64,000 bases of DNA, from assembly GCF_004364285.1 (NCBI RefSeq), contig NZ_SOBE01000001.1:434001-498000 (forward strand). Direction: 5' to 3'. The position numbers and the translations under genes were made by a program. Shown one piece after another: positions 40,036 to 46,972 of this stretch. Within the stretch, counting starts at the first letter, position 1, and the number at the start of each line of letters is the position of its first letter. The notes under the pieces are model-generated. The model was not told the origin of the DNA. It was given only the letters and a program-made list of their open reading frames with translations, and made no database searches. Origin of the DNA: Frigoribacterium sp. PhB116. GTDB lineage: Bacteria; Actinomycetota; Actinomycetes; Actinomycetales; Microbacteriaceae.

Positions 40036-41238
40036 ATGATCGACACCCCGCCGCCCGCCCGCGACGCCCTGCGCGTCGCGTCCGTGCCCGCCGGCCACCC
40101 CTACGTCCGCCACCTCGAGCCGGTCGACGACTCCGCCGTCGCGCGGGTCGTCGTCCGTCTCGCCGACCCGCTGCCCGACCCCTCGGAGCCCGCCCGCTGG
40201 TGGCCGCCCGTCGTGCTCGACGCCGGCTGGATCGCCGAGCACGCCGCCCAGGTCGACGTGCTGCACGTGCACTTCGGCACCGAGTCGTACGACCTCGAGC
40301 ACCTCCGCCGCGTCGTCGACGCCGCCCGTGCCGCACGGCTGCCGATCGTCCACACCGTGCACGACCTCGTGAACCCGCAGCTGGTGGACCAGGCGCCGCA
40401 CCGCGCCCACCTGGGCCTGCTCGTCACCGAGGCCGACGAGGTGCTCACCCTGACGGAGGGAGCCGCCGACGAGGTCGAGCGCACCTTCGGGCGCCGGCCC
40501 GTCGTCGTGCCGCACCCGCACCTCCTTCCCCTCGACTCGGCAGCCCCGACCGGCGCCGCGCACGACGAGGTCGTCGTCGGCGTCAGCCTGCGCGACCTGC
40601 GCCCCAACGTCGACGGACCGGGCTCCGTCGCGACCCTGATCGCGGCCGCCGGGCTGCTGGCCGAGGACGGTCGGCCCGTCGCCGTGCGGGTCGACGTCAA
40701 CGAGCGCGTCCGCGACGCGGCGGCGCTCGCCGAGGTGCGGGCCCTCGTCGCCGACGCGCCGGGTCATCTCGACGTCTCGCTCGCGGTCCACCCGCGGCTC
40801 GACGACGACGAGCTGGCGGAGGCGCTGGCCGACCTCGACGTCGTCGTGCTGCCGTACTCGCACGGGACGCACTCCGGCTGGGTCGAGCTGAGCTGGGACC
40901 TGGGCGTGCCCGTCGCAGCACCGCGGGTGGGCCACGTCGCCGACCAGCACCCCGCCGCCGTGGACACCGCGTCCTTCGACGCCGGCGACGCCGGCCAGCT
41001 GGCGGCCGCCGTCTCCTCGCTCCTGCGGGCGCGCGGCGACGCTCCCACCCGGCCCGGCTCAGCGGCCCGACGGGCCCTCGTGGCGGAGCGCCGCGAGCAG
41101 CGACGGGCCCAGCGGGGCGAGATCGCGCAGGCGCACCTCGCGGCGTACGAGCGCGCCGTCGTCACGGCCGCGGCCCGTCACGCGTCCGGTGCCACCGAGC
41201 CCACCTCCTCCGCCCGGCCCTCGGAGCTGGTCTCGTGA
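40036..41238 (+). CDS. GT-B-type glycosyltransferase, first gene of plus-strand arm
   Basis: A 400-residue glycosyltransferase-like protein. An N-terminal Rossmann half contains VDVLHVHFGTESYDLEHLRR, IVHTVHDLVNPQL and TLTEGAADEVERTFGRRPVVVPHP. The C-terminal half contains VAVRVDVNERVRDAA and the DLDVVVLPYSHGTHSGWVEL region, where a GT4 nucleotide-sugar site would lie; the classical EX7E is not clear. The ATG at 40036 follows GAGGAGGCCCG, an excellent ribosome-binding site. The stop overlaps the next gene's GTG. The Arg-rich C-terminal 40 residues look disordered. Confidence 0.85.
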   Translation: MIDTPPPARDALRVASVPAGHPYVRHLEPVDDSAVARVVVRLADPLPDPSEPARWWPPVVLDAGWIAEHAAQVDVLHVHFGTESYDLEHLRRVVDAARAARLPIVHTVHDLVNPQLVDQAPHRAHLGLLVTEADEVLTLTEGAADEVERTFGRRPVVVPHPHLLPLDSAAPTGAAHDEVVVGVSLRDLRPNVDGPGSVATLIAAAGLLAEDGRPVAVRVDVNERVRDAAALAEVRALVADAPGHLDVSLAVHPRLDDDELAEALADLDVVVLPYSHGTHSGWVELSWDLGVPVAAPRVGHVADQHPAAVDTASFDAGDAGQLAAAVSSLLRARGDAPTRPGSAARRALVAERREQRRAQRGEIAQAHLAAYERAVVTAAARHASGATEPTSSARPSELVS

Positions 41239-42452
41239 CGGCCGTGTCCGGGACGGGCGCCGCCTCCTCGTCGACCGGGCTCGTCGAGCCAGCGCGCACG
41301 GCCGCGCGCCCGCGCCGCATCGTCGTCGTGGCTCCTCTGCGCTACCCGATCGCCGAGCCCCACGCGGGCGGCCTGGAGTCGAGCGTGTGGCACCAGGTGC
41401 GCGTCCTCCGTTCCCGTGGCCACCAGGTGCTGCTCTGCGCGGTCGAGGGCAGCGACCACCTGCTCGGCGGGCCCCCCGAGTTCGCCCTTCCCGCCGTGCA
41501 CTGGGACGACCCGGCCGACGCCACCGACTCGACCTACCCCGCCGGCTACCTGGACGTGGCCGTGCCGGCGCTCCACCGCGCCCTGGACTGGATCCGCGAC
41601 CACGCCGACCAGATCGACGTCGTCGAGAACCACTCACTCAGCGGCCACGTGCTCTCGCGGGCCGGCGAGCTCGGCGTGCCCGTCGTCTCGACCCTGCACA
41701 CCCCGACGCTGCCCGACCTGCTCGAGCACCACCGGGCCGGCGTCGAGCCGCGCAGCGCGTTCCTCGCCGTGAGCGAGCACACGGCGGCCGTCTGGCGAGC
41801 CGAGGGCGTCGAGGCGCGCGTGCTGCCCAACGCGGTGGACACGGACCTCTGGCCCCTCGGCCCCGGCGGCGACGACCTGGTCTGGACCGGGCGGATCGTG
41901 CCCGAGAAGGGGCCGCACCTCGCGATCGAGGCCGCGCGCCTCGCCGGCCGACGCATCGTGCTGGCCGGGCGGGTCGGGGACGTCGACTACCACGAGTCGA
42001 TGGTCGTGCCCCTGCTGGGGGCGGACGCCGAGCACGTGGGGCCGCTGCGGCAGCCCGAGCTCGCCGACCTCGTCGGCCGGTCGGCCTGCGCCCTCGTCAC
42101 GCCCTGCTGGGAGGAGCCGTTCGGGCTCGTCATCGCGGAGGCGTTGTCGACCGGCACGCCCGTCGCCTCCTTCGCGACCGGCGGCGTCCCCGAGGTCGTC
42201 GGCTCGAGCATCGGGGCAGGTCTCGTCCCGCGGGACGACGTGGCCGGGCTCGCGCACCTCGTGGCCGGGCTCGCCGCGGAGGCCTCGACGACGCCGGGCT
42301 TCCGCCGCAGGGTGCGGGCCGACGCGGTGGCACGCTTCTCGTTGCACCGCCGTGCCGAGGTGGTCGAGGAGGTGCACGAGGCTCTGGTCGCGGGCCACCT
42401 CACCGGTGCCGGGAGGGCCAGGGCCCTGCTCGCCCCCGAGGCCGTCGCGTGA
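41235..42452 (+). CDS. GT4-family glycosyltransferase
   Basis: A 405-residue GT-B enzyme with clear GT4 features: RIVVVAPLRYPIAEPHAGGLE at the N-terminal Rossmann fold, LPNAVDTDLW, VWTGRIVPEKGPHLAIEAARL, and the nucleotide-sugar EX7E motif in EEPFGLVIAEALSTG (about 291-305). The GTG at 41235 overlaps the previous stop (GTGA). It is the best-preserved GT-B enzyme of the cluster. Cytosolic; donor sugar unknown. Confidence 0.92.
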   Translation: MTAVSGTGAASSSTGLVEPARTAARPRRIVVVAPLRYPIAEPHAGGLESSVWHQVRVLRSRGHQVLLCAVEGSDHLLGGPPEFALPAVHWDDPADATDSTYPAGYLDVAVPALHRALDWIRDHADQIDVVENHSLSGHVLSRAGELGVPVVSTLHTPTLPDLLEHHRAGVEPRSAFLAVSEHTAAVWRAEGVEARVLPNAVDTDLWPLGPGGDDLVWTGRIVPEKGPHLAIEAARLAGRRIVLAGRVGDVDYHESMVVPLLGADAEHVGPLRQPELADLVGRSACALVTPCWEEPFGLVIAEALSTGTPVASFATGGVPEVVGSSIGAGLVPRDDVAGLAHLVAGLAAEASTTPGFRRRVRADAVARFSLHRRAEVVEEVHEALVAGHLTGAGRARALLAPEAVA

Positions 42453-43513
42453 CCGCGCGTCCCCTCGTCGGCTGGTATGTGCACCACCACGGTGCCGGCC
42501 ACCTGACGCGGCTGCTGGCGGTGCGGCCGCACCTCGAGGCCGACGTGGTCGTCTTCAGCTCCCTCGCTGCACCGGCCGTCCTGCCCGAGGCCACGACCTG
42601 GCTGCAGCTCCCGCGGGACGACCACGACGTGGTCGCGCCCGACGGCACGACCCGGGCCCCCGGCGACCCCGAGTCGGGCACCGACCCGACGGTGCGCGGC
42701 ATGCTGCACTGGGCGCCGCTGCACCACGACGGCCACGCCGGGCGCCTCGCCGCCGTCGCGGCCTGGATCGCGCACGCCCGGCCCCGGGCGTTCGTCGTCG
42801 ACGTCTCCGTCGAGGTCACGCTGCTCGTCCGCCTGCTCGGGGTGCCGCCCGTCGTCGTCGCCCAGCCCGGCGACCGCTCGGACGCTCCGCACGCCCTCGG
42901 CTGGGACGCGGCTGACCGTGTCCTCGCGCCCTGGGCGGAGGGGCTGCACGTCTCGTCCGCTCTCGACCGCGTCCGGGACAGGGTCCGGTTCGTGGGCGGG
43001 ATCTCCCGGCACGACGGCCGGGTCGACGGCCCCGGCTCACCGGCCCCCGGCACCGTCCTGGTGCTGGCCGGCGGGGGCGCGGAGGGTCGCGAGGGGCTCG
43101 CGCAGCGCGTCGCCGAGGCCTCGAGGGCCACGCCTGCCTGGCGCTGGTCCCTGCTCGGCGCCTCGGCCGACAGCTGGGTCGACGACCCGTGGCCTCTCCT
43201 CCGCCGAGCCGAGGTCGTCGTCTCGGCCGCCGGCCAGAACAGCGTCGCCGATCTCGCGGCCGCCGGCGCCCGCGCCGTCGTCGTCCCCCAGGACCGCCCG
43301 TTCGACGAGCAGCGGACGACGGGGCGCCTCCTCGCCGAGCGCGGGCTCGCCGTCGTGCCCGATCACGGCCGTGCCGACCACGGCTGGCCCGCGCCGGACG
43401 CGTGGCCCGAGCTGCTCGACCGGGCGTGCGCGCTCGCTCCCGACTGGTCGCTCTGGCAGGTGGACGGCGCCGCTGCCCGAGCGGCCGCGGTGATCTCCGA
43501 GGTCGCCCGGTGA
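42449..43513 (+). CDS. MurG-like (GT28-type) glycosyltransferase
   Basis: A 354-residue GT-B protein. The N-terminal GWYVHHHGAGHLTRLLAV has the Gly/His-rich loop of MurG/UGT-like enzymes, and the C-terminal half has LVLAGGGAEGREGLAQRV and SAAGQNSVADLAAAGARAV followed by VPQDRPFDEQ, matching the donor-binding region of GT28. The GTG at 42449 overlaps the previous stop, and its own stop overlaps the next start. It is not the cell-wall murG, which belongs to the dcw cluster; here the acceptor is unknown. Confidence 0.86.
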   Translation: MTARPLVGWYVHHHGAGHLTRLLAVRPHLEADVVVFSSLAAPAVLPEATTWLQLPRDDHDVVAPDGTTRAPGDPESGTDPTVRGMLHWAPLHHDGHAGRLAAVAAWIAHARPRAFVVDVSVEVTLLVRLLGVPPVVVAQPGDRSDAPHALGWDAADRVLAPWAEGLHVSSALDRVRDRVRFVGGISRHDGRVDGPGSPAPGTVLVLAGGGAEGREGLAQRVAEASRATPAWRWSLLGASADSWVDDPWPLLRRAEVVVSAAGQNSVADLAAAGARAVVVPQDRPFDEQRTTGRLLAERGLAVVPDHGRADHGWPAPDAWPELLDRACALAPDWSLWQVDGAAARAAAVISEVAR

Positions 43514-44358
43514 CGGGGCGGCAGCCCGCGCCGACCGGCTCGACGGTCGCGGTCACGCTCTGCTCGGCCGCCCGTCTCGACCACCTCCTGCCGCAGCGCG
43601 AGGCCCTGGCGCGCCTCCGGCCGTCGGTGCCCCACGTCGTCGTCTGGCTCGACGAGACGCCGGCGCCCGCGCTCCCCGAGCTGGCCGAGGCCCACGTGCT
43701 GCACGTGCCGCCGGGACCCGACGGCCTGCGCCTCGCGGCCGGCAGGAACGCAGGTGCCGAGCAGGCGATCGCCCTCGGTGCCTCGCTCGTGGTGTTCCTC
43801 GACGCGGACTGCGTTCCCGGCCCCGACTTGGTCGTGCGGTACGAGGCCGCCGCGTCGGCGCACCCCGACGCGCTGCTCTGCGGCCCGGTCACGTACCTGC
43901 CCGAGGGCCACGTCGGCCTCGACGACCACTCGCTCGACGCCGCGACGCGGCCGCACGCGGCGCGCCCCTCGCCCGAGGCCGGCGAGACCGTCGTCGCGGG
44001 GCACGACCAGTACGCGCTGTTCTGGTCGCTCTCGTTCGCCCTCGCCGCCGACACCTGGGCGCGGACGGGCGGCTTCGAGCCCGGCTACGAGGGCTACGGC
44101 GGCGAGGACACCGACTTCGCCTTCACCGCCCGGTCGCTCGGCCTCCCGCTCGTCTGGGTCGGCGGCGCGCACGCGTACCACCAGTGGCACCCCACGACGG
44201 CGCCGCCCTGGCAGCACCTCGACGACATCCTCCGCAACGGCCGGCGGTTCGCCGAGCGGTGGGGCGAGTGGCCGATGGGCGGCTGGCTCGAGGCGTTCCG
44301 CGAAGGAGGCGCGGTGCGCGTCGCCGAGGACGGCGGCTGGGAGCGCGTCACGGCCTGA
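43510..44358 (+). CDS. Family 2 glycosyltransferase with GT27-like C-terminal segment
   Basis: A 282-residue GT-A enzyme. VAVTLCSAARLDHLLPQREAL begins the fold, LAAGRNAGAEQAI and VVFLDADCVPGPDLV (DAD at about 98-100) form the donor/metal site, and GGFEPGYEGYGGEDTDFAF (188-206) is the acceptor-side motif also found in the last gene of the other arm. The GTG at 43510 overlaps the previous stop. No signal or membrane segment. It ends the plus-strand arm. Confidence 0.9.
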   Translation: MTGRQPAPTGSTVAVTLCSAARLDHLLPQREALARLRPSVPHVVVWLDETPAPALPELAEAHVLHVPPGPDGLRLAAGRNAGAEQAIALGASLVVFLDADCVPGPDLVVRYEAAASAHPDALLCGPVTYLPEGHVGLDDHSLDAATRPHAARPSPEAGETVVAGHDQYALFWSLSFALAADTWARTGGFEPGYEGYGGEDTDFAFTARSLGLPLVWVGGAHAYHQWHPTTAPPWQHLDDILRNGRRFAERWGEWPMGGWLEAFREGGAVRVAEDGGWERVTA

Positions 44359-44407
44359 GCGGTCTGCGCACCTCGCCTCTCCGCTCGGCGCGGGAGACGG
44401 CCCTCGG

Positions 44408-44755
44408 TCATCCCGACCGGAGCCGGGCGTGCTCGGCGGTGCGCTCGCTGAGGAACGAACAGAGCCGTGCGACGGCGCTCACCTCGGCCGCCAGGGCCGT
44501 GACCTGCGCTGACGTCGCCTCGGCGGCGTGCTCGCGGGCCTCGAACGTGACCGTCCACTCGGGCGACCCACCGATCTTGCGGCGCAGGTACACCTCGGTC
44601 CCGGACGTCTCGAGACGCAGGACGACGAGCCCGGTGTCGACCGTCGTCTCGTCCCACGACGTGTCCACGGCCTGCGGTGCGGCGGCGTCGACTTGCTCGG
44701 ACGAGTGGAACTCGTCGATCCAGCCCGTGAGCTCGTCCATCGCCAGTCGCGGCAC
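44408..44755 (-). CDS. Hypothetical protein, 115 residues
   Basis: Small acidic protein with a predicted beta-rich middle (TGLVVLRLETSGTEVYLRRKIGG, then WTVTFEARE) and a helical C-terminus (VTALAAEVSAVARLCSFLSER). No domain, signal peptide or membrane segment recognised. The GTG at 44755 has AGGAGGAG eight bases upstream, which supports a real gene. It lies between the plus-strand glycosyltransferase arm and the alcohol dehydrogenase gene on the minus strand. Confidence 0.6.
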   Translation of the reverse strand: MPRLAMDELTGWIDEFHSSEQVDAAAPQAVDTSWDETTVDTGLVVLRLETSGTEVYLRRKIGGSPEWTVTFEAREHAAEATSAQVTALAAEVSAVARLCSFLSERTAEHARLRSG

Positions 44756-44890
44756 CGCGGTCTCCTCCTGGGTCGGCGTCGGCTCGTCCTGCCGGCGAGC
44801 CCTGTCCGTCCATCTTGCCCTGGTCCCGAGGCGAGGTCCCCGAGGAGGCCGTCCCGGCGTGCGCCCGAGAGGCCGCTCAGTTCCGAGTCG

Positions 44891-45922
44891 TCAGAAGACG
44901 GCGACCGTCATCCCGGCGGTGGTCGCCGGACGCTCCATGGCGGCCAGGGCGCCGGGGAGGTCATCGAAGCCGATCGTCAGGCCGATCGACTCCGCGGGCC
45001 GCAGCCGGCCCGTGACGACGTCGGCGATCATCGCGGCGTACTCCCCGACCGAGATGCCGTGGCTGCCCAGCAGCTCGAGCTCGTCGGCGATGACCCTGCC
45101 CATCGGGATGACGGGGGCGGCCTCGTCGTGGAGGAGGAGCCCGACCTGGACGTGCCGCCCCCTGGGCCGGAGCGAGCGGACCGAGGCGGCGGACGTGGCG
45201 CGGCTGCCGTAGGCGTCGAGGGCGACGTGCGCACCGCCTCCGGTGAGGCTACGGACAGCGTCGACGGCCTGCTCGTCCATCGGGACGACGTCGGCACCGA
45301 GGGCGGCCGCCCGCTCGAGGGCCGCGGGCGAGACGTCGACGGCGACGACGCGGGCACCGGCGGCGACGGCCACCGCGATCGCCGAGAGGCCGACCCCACC
45401 GCAGCCGAAGACGGCGACCTGCTCGCCCGATCGGACCCGGGCCCGGTCGTGGAGCGCGTGGTAGGCGGTCCCGAAACGGCAGCCGAGCGCGGCGGCCGCC
45501 GCGAACCCGACGGCGTCCGGCAGGGCGATCACGTTGACGTCGGCGTGCGGCACGACCACGGACTCGGCCCAGGAGCCAGCAAGGGTGAAGCCGGGCTGCT
45601 CTTGACGCGTGCACACCTGCGTGGCGCCCGCGCGGCACTCGTCGCACGTGCCGCACGCGAAGACGAAGGGAGCGGTCACGCGGTCCCCGACCGAGACCCG
45701 GGCGACGTCCGGGCCCACGGCCGCGACCACGCCGGCGAACTCGTGCCCGGGGACGTGCGGCAGCCGGACCGAGTCGTCGTGTCCCTTCCAGGCGTGCCAG
45801 TCGCTGCGGCAGACGCCGGTCGCGGCGACCCTGACGACGACACCGTCAGCCGGGGGCACGGGATCTGGGAGCTCGACGATGGACGGGACGGACCCGAAGT
45901 GGTCGTACTGGACGGCGCGCAT
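44891..45922 (-). CDS. Zinc-dependent medium-chain alcohol dehydrogenase
   Basis: A 343-residue MDR-family oxidoreductase. The catalytic zinc ligand cysteine is in ATGVCRSDWHAWKG (about C38), with GHEFAGVV next; the structural-zinc cysteines are in CGTCDECRAGATQVC (about 90-104); the NAD(P)-binding loop is VFGCGGVGLSAIAVAVAAGA. The family oxidises or reduces alcohols and aldehydes, but the substrate is not evident. The ATG at 45922 is used. It stands alone between the hypothetical gene and the tRNA cluster, and a hairpin lies between it and the tRNA-Val gene. Confidence 0.93.
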   Translation of the reverse strand: MRAVQYDHFGSVPSIVELPDPVPPADGVVVRVAATGVCRSDWHAWKGHDDSVRLPHVPGHEFAGVVAAVGPDVARVSVGDRVTAPFVFACGTCDECRAGATQVCTRQEQPGFTLAGSWAESVVVPHADVNVIALPDAVGFAAAAALGCRFGTAYHALHDRARVRSGEQVAVFGCGGVGLSAIAVAVAAGARVVAVDVSPAALERAAALGADVVPMDEQAVDAVRSLTGGGAHVALDAYGSRATSAASVRSLRPRGRHVQVGLLLHDEAAPVIPMGRVIADELELLGSHGISVGEYAAMIADVVTGRLRPAESIGLTIGFDDLPGALAAMERPATTAGMTVAVF

Positions 45923-45967
45923 CCCCCGATCCTGGCACCGTCGGGTGACGGCGCCCGGGCATGACGA

Positions 45968-45993
45968 GAGCCCCGGCTGGCGGGCCGGGGCTC
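45968..45993 (-). terminator. Hairpin terminator after tRNA-Val(CAC)
   Basis: GAGCCCCGGC at 45968-45977 pairs perfectly with 45984-45993 around TGGCGG. It begins 18 bp beyond the CCA end of the tRNA gene. Confidence 0.65.
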
Positions 45994-46010
45994 GTGGTCG
46001 TTCAGACTCG

Positions 46011-46086
46011 TGGTGGGCGATACCGGACTCGAACCGATGACCTCTTCCGTGTGAAGGAAGCGCGCTACCAACTGCGCCAATCGCCC
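46011..46086 (-). tRNA. tRNA-Val (anticodon CAC), CCA encoded
   Basis: Minus-strand cloverleaf: acceptor GGGCGAT pairs with ATCGCCC, discriminator A, then encoded CCA. The anticodon stem CTTCC/GGAAG holds the loop TTCACAC (CAC, reads GUG). The T-arm contains GGTTCGAGTCC. A TAGTAT -10 element lies at 46109-46104. Confidence 0.95.
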
Positions 46087-46103
46087 CTGATCGGGACTCG
46101 TCG

Positions 46104-46109
46104 ATACTA
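46104..46109 (-). promoter_or_regulatory. -10 element for tRNA-Val(CAC)
   Basis: Minus-strand TAGTAT, about 18 bases before the mature tRNA 5' end. The -35 region is not convincing. Confidence 0.4.
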
Positions 46110-46201
46110 GTGGATCTTGTGACCCGGGCGCCATTCGAGGAGGCCGGCTGCGCCTCCGGCGAGGCGTCGAGGAGGCGACCAAGACACGAACATCTCTCGA
46201 T

Positions 46202-46230
46202 TTGTTTTCTGTCCAGGGTCTGGGTAGTGT
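46202..46230 (+). promoter_or_regulatory. Promoter of the Gly-Cys-Val tRNA cluster
   Basis: TTGTTT (46202-46207), a 17-bp spacer, then TAGTGT (46225-46230). Transcription would begin near 46237, about 25 bases before the first tRNA. Confidence 0.6.
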
Positions 46231-46261
46231 TCTTCTTGTTCGCAGGAATGCAGAACGAAGT

Positions 46262-46333
46262 GCGGATGTGGCGCAGTGGTAGCGCATCACCTTGCCAAGG
46301 TGAGGGTCGCGAGTTCGAATCTCGTCATCCGCT
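46262..46333 (+). tRNA. tRNA-Gly (anticodon GCC)
   Basis: Acceptor GCGGATG pairs with CATCCGC; discriminator T; no encoded CCA. The anticodon loop CTTGCCA carries GCC. The T-arm includes GAGTTCGAATCTC. First of three plus-strand tRNA genes. Confidence 0.95.
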
Positions 46334-46395
46334 CGAGTGTAAAGCTCACCAGAGGGAGTCCACCGATGGTGGCTCCCTCTGGGAGTATCTCATCT

Positions 46396-46469
46396 GGTGG
46401 AGTGGCCGAGAGGCGAGGCACCGGCCTGCAAAGCCGTTCACGCGGGTTCAAATCCCGTCTCCACCTCCA
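46396..46469 (+). tRNA. tRNA-Cys (anticodon GCA), CCA encoded
   Basis: Acceptor GGTGGAG pairs with CTCCACC, discriminator T as expected for tRNA-Cys, then encoded CCA. The anticodon loop CTGCAAA carries GCA. The T-arm includes GGGTTCAAATCCC. Confidence 0.95.
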
Positions 46470-46531
46470 TGGATCATCCTCTGGGTCTATGATCGATTCG
46501 TCTCCCGAGACGATGACAACTGAACAAGCAT

Positions 46532-46603
46532 GAGCGATTGGCGCAGCGGTAGCGCGCTTCCCTGACACGGAAGAGGTCGCTGGTTCGATCCCAGTATCGC
46601 TCA
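46532..46603 (+). tRNA. tRNA-Val (anticodon GAC)
   Basis: Acceptor GAGCGAT pairs with ATCGCTC, discriminator A, CCA not encoded. The anticodon loop CTGACAC carries GAC. The T-arm includes TGGTTCGATCCCA. Its D-arm and anticodon stem are nearly identical to those of tRNA-Val(CAC) on the other strand. Confidence 0.95.
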
Positions 46604-46610
46604 CACAGAG

Positions 46611-46636
46611 AAGGCCCCCGAGAGATCGGGGGCCTT
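46611..46636 (+). terminator. Terminator of the tRNA cluster
   Basis: An 11-bp perfect stem (AAGGCCCCCGA at 46611-46621 with 46626-46636) and a GAGA tetraloop, seven bases after tRNA-Val(GAC), followed by CGTCGTTC. Confidence 0.85.
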
Positions 46637-46972
46637 CGTCGTTCCCGGACTCGGGCTCGTGTCGTTCGCCGACCCGGCCCACGCTGTCCGAGACTCCCCC
46701 GCGTGCCCGGCCCACGCCTCCTCGGTTGCTGGACCCCTGAGATCCGCGCACACCATGCTCCGCGGCGCTCCGTGGTCCGCGCGGGTTCGGCGGGTGCAGC
46801 CCCCCGCGCGTGCGCGCGGCCCGTCGGGGACACCACGAGCGGCGCGCAGCAGGCCCGGCGACAGCACGAGCGGCCGCAGAGGCCGCAGGACCAGCGCGAC
46901 GCCCTCAGAGCGCACAGGACGGCCCCGGTCGCGAGGACCGGGGCCGCCGGGGAGGTGCGGTGAGGCCGAGCG
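46637..46972. other. 336-bp region without a gene
   Basis: Between the tRNA terminator and the amtB stop. Apart from the amtB terminator near its right end, I see nothing supportable: short open frames in all frames, no ribosome-binding sites with conserved-looking products, no repeats and no tRNA remnants. Confidence 0.5.
46920..46946 (-). terminator. Terminator of amtB
   Basis: CGGCCCCGGT at 46920-46929 pairs with 46937-46946 around a seven-base loop, 26 bp past the amtB stop. Confidence 0.65.

Noticed and set aside
46011-46636. Possible integration site (attB) in the tRNA cluster
   Set aside because: No integrase gene, duplicated tRNA 3' end or foreign-looking DNA is present nearby.
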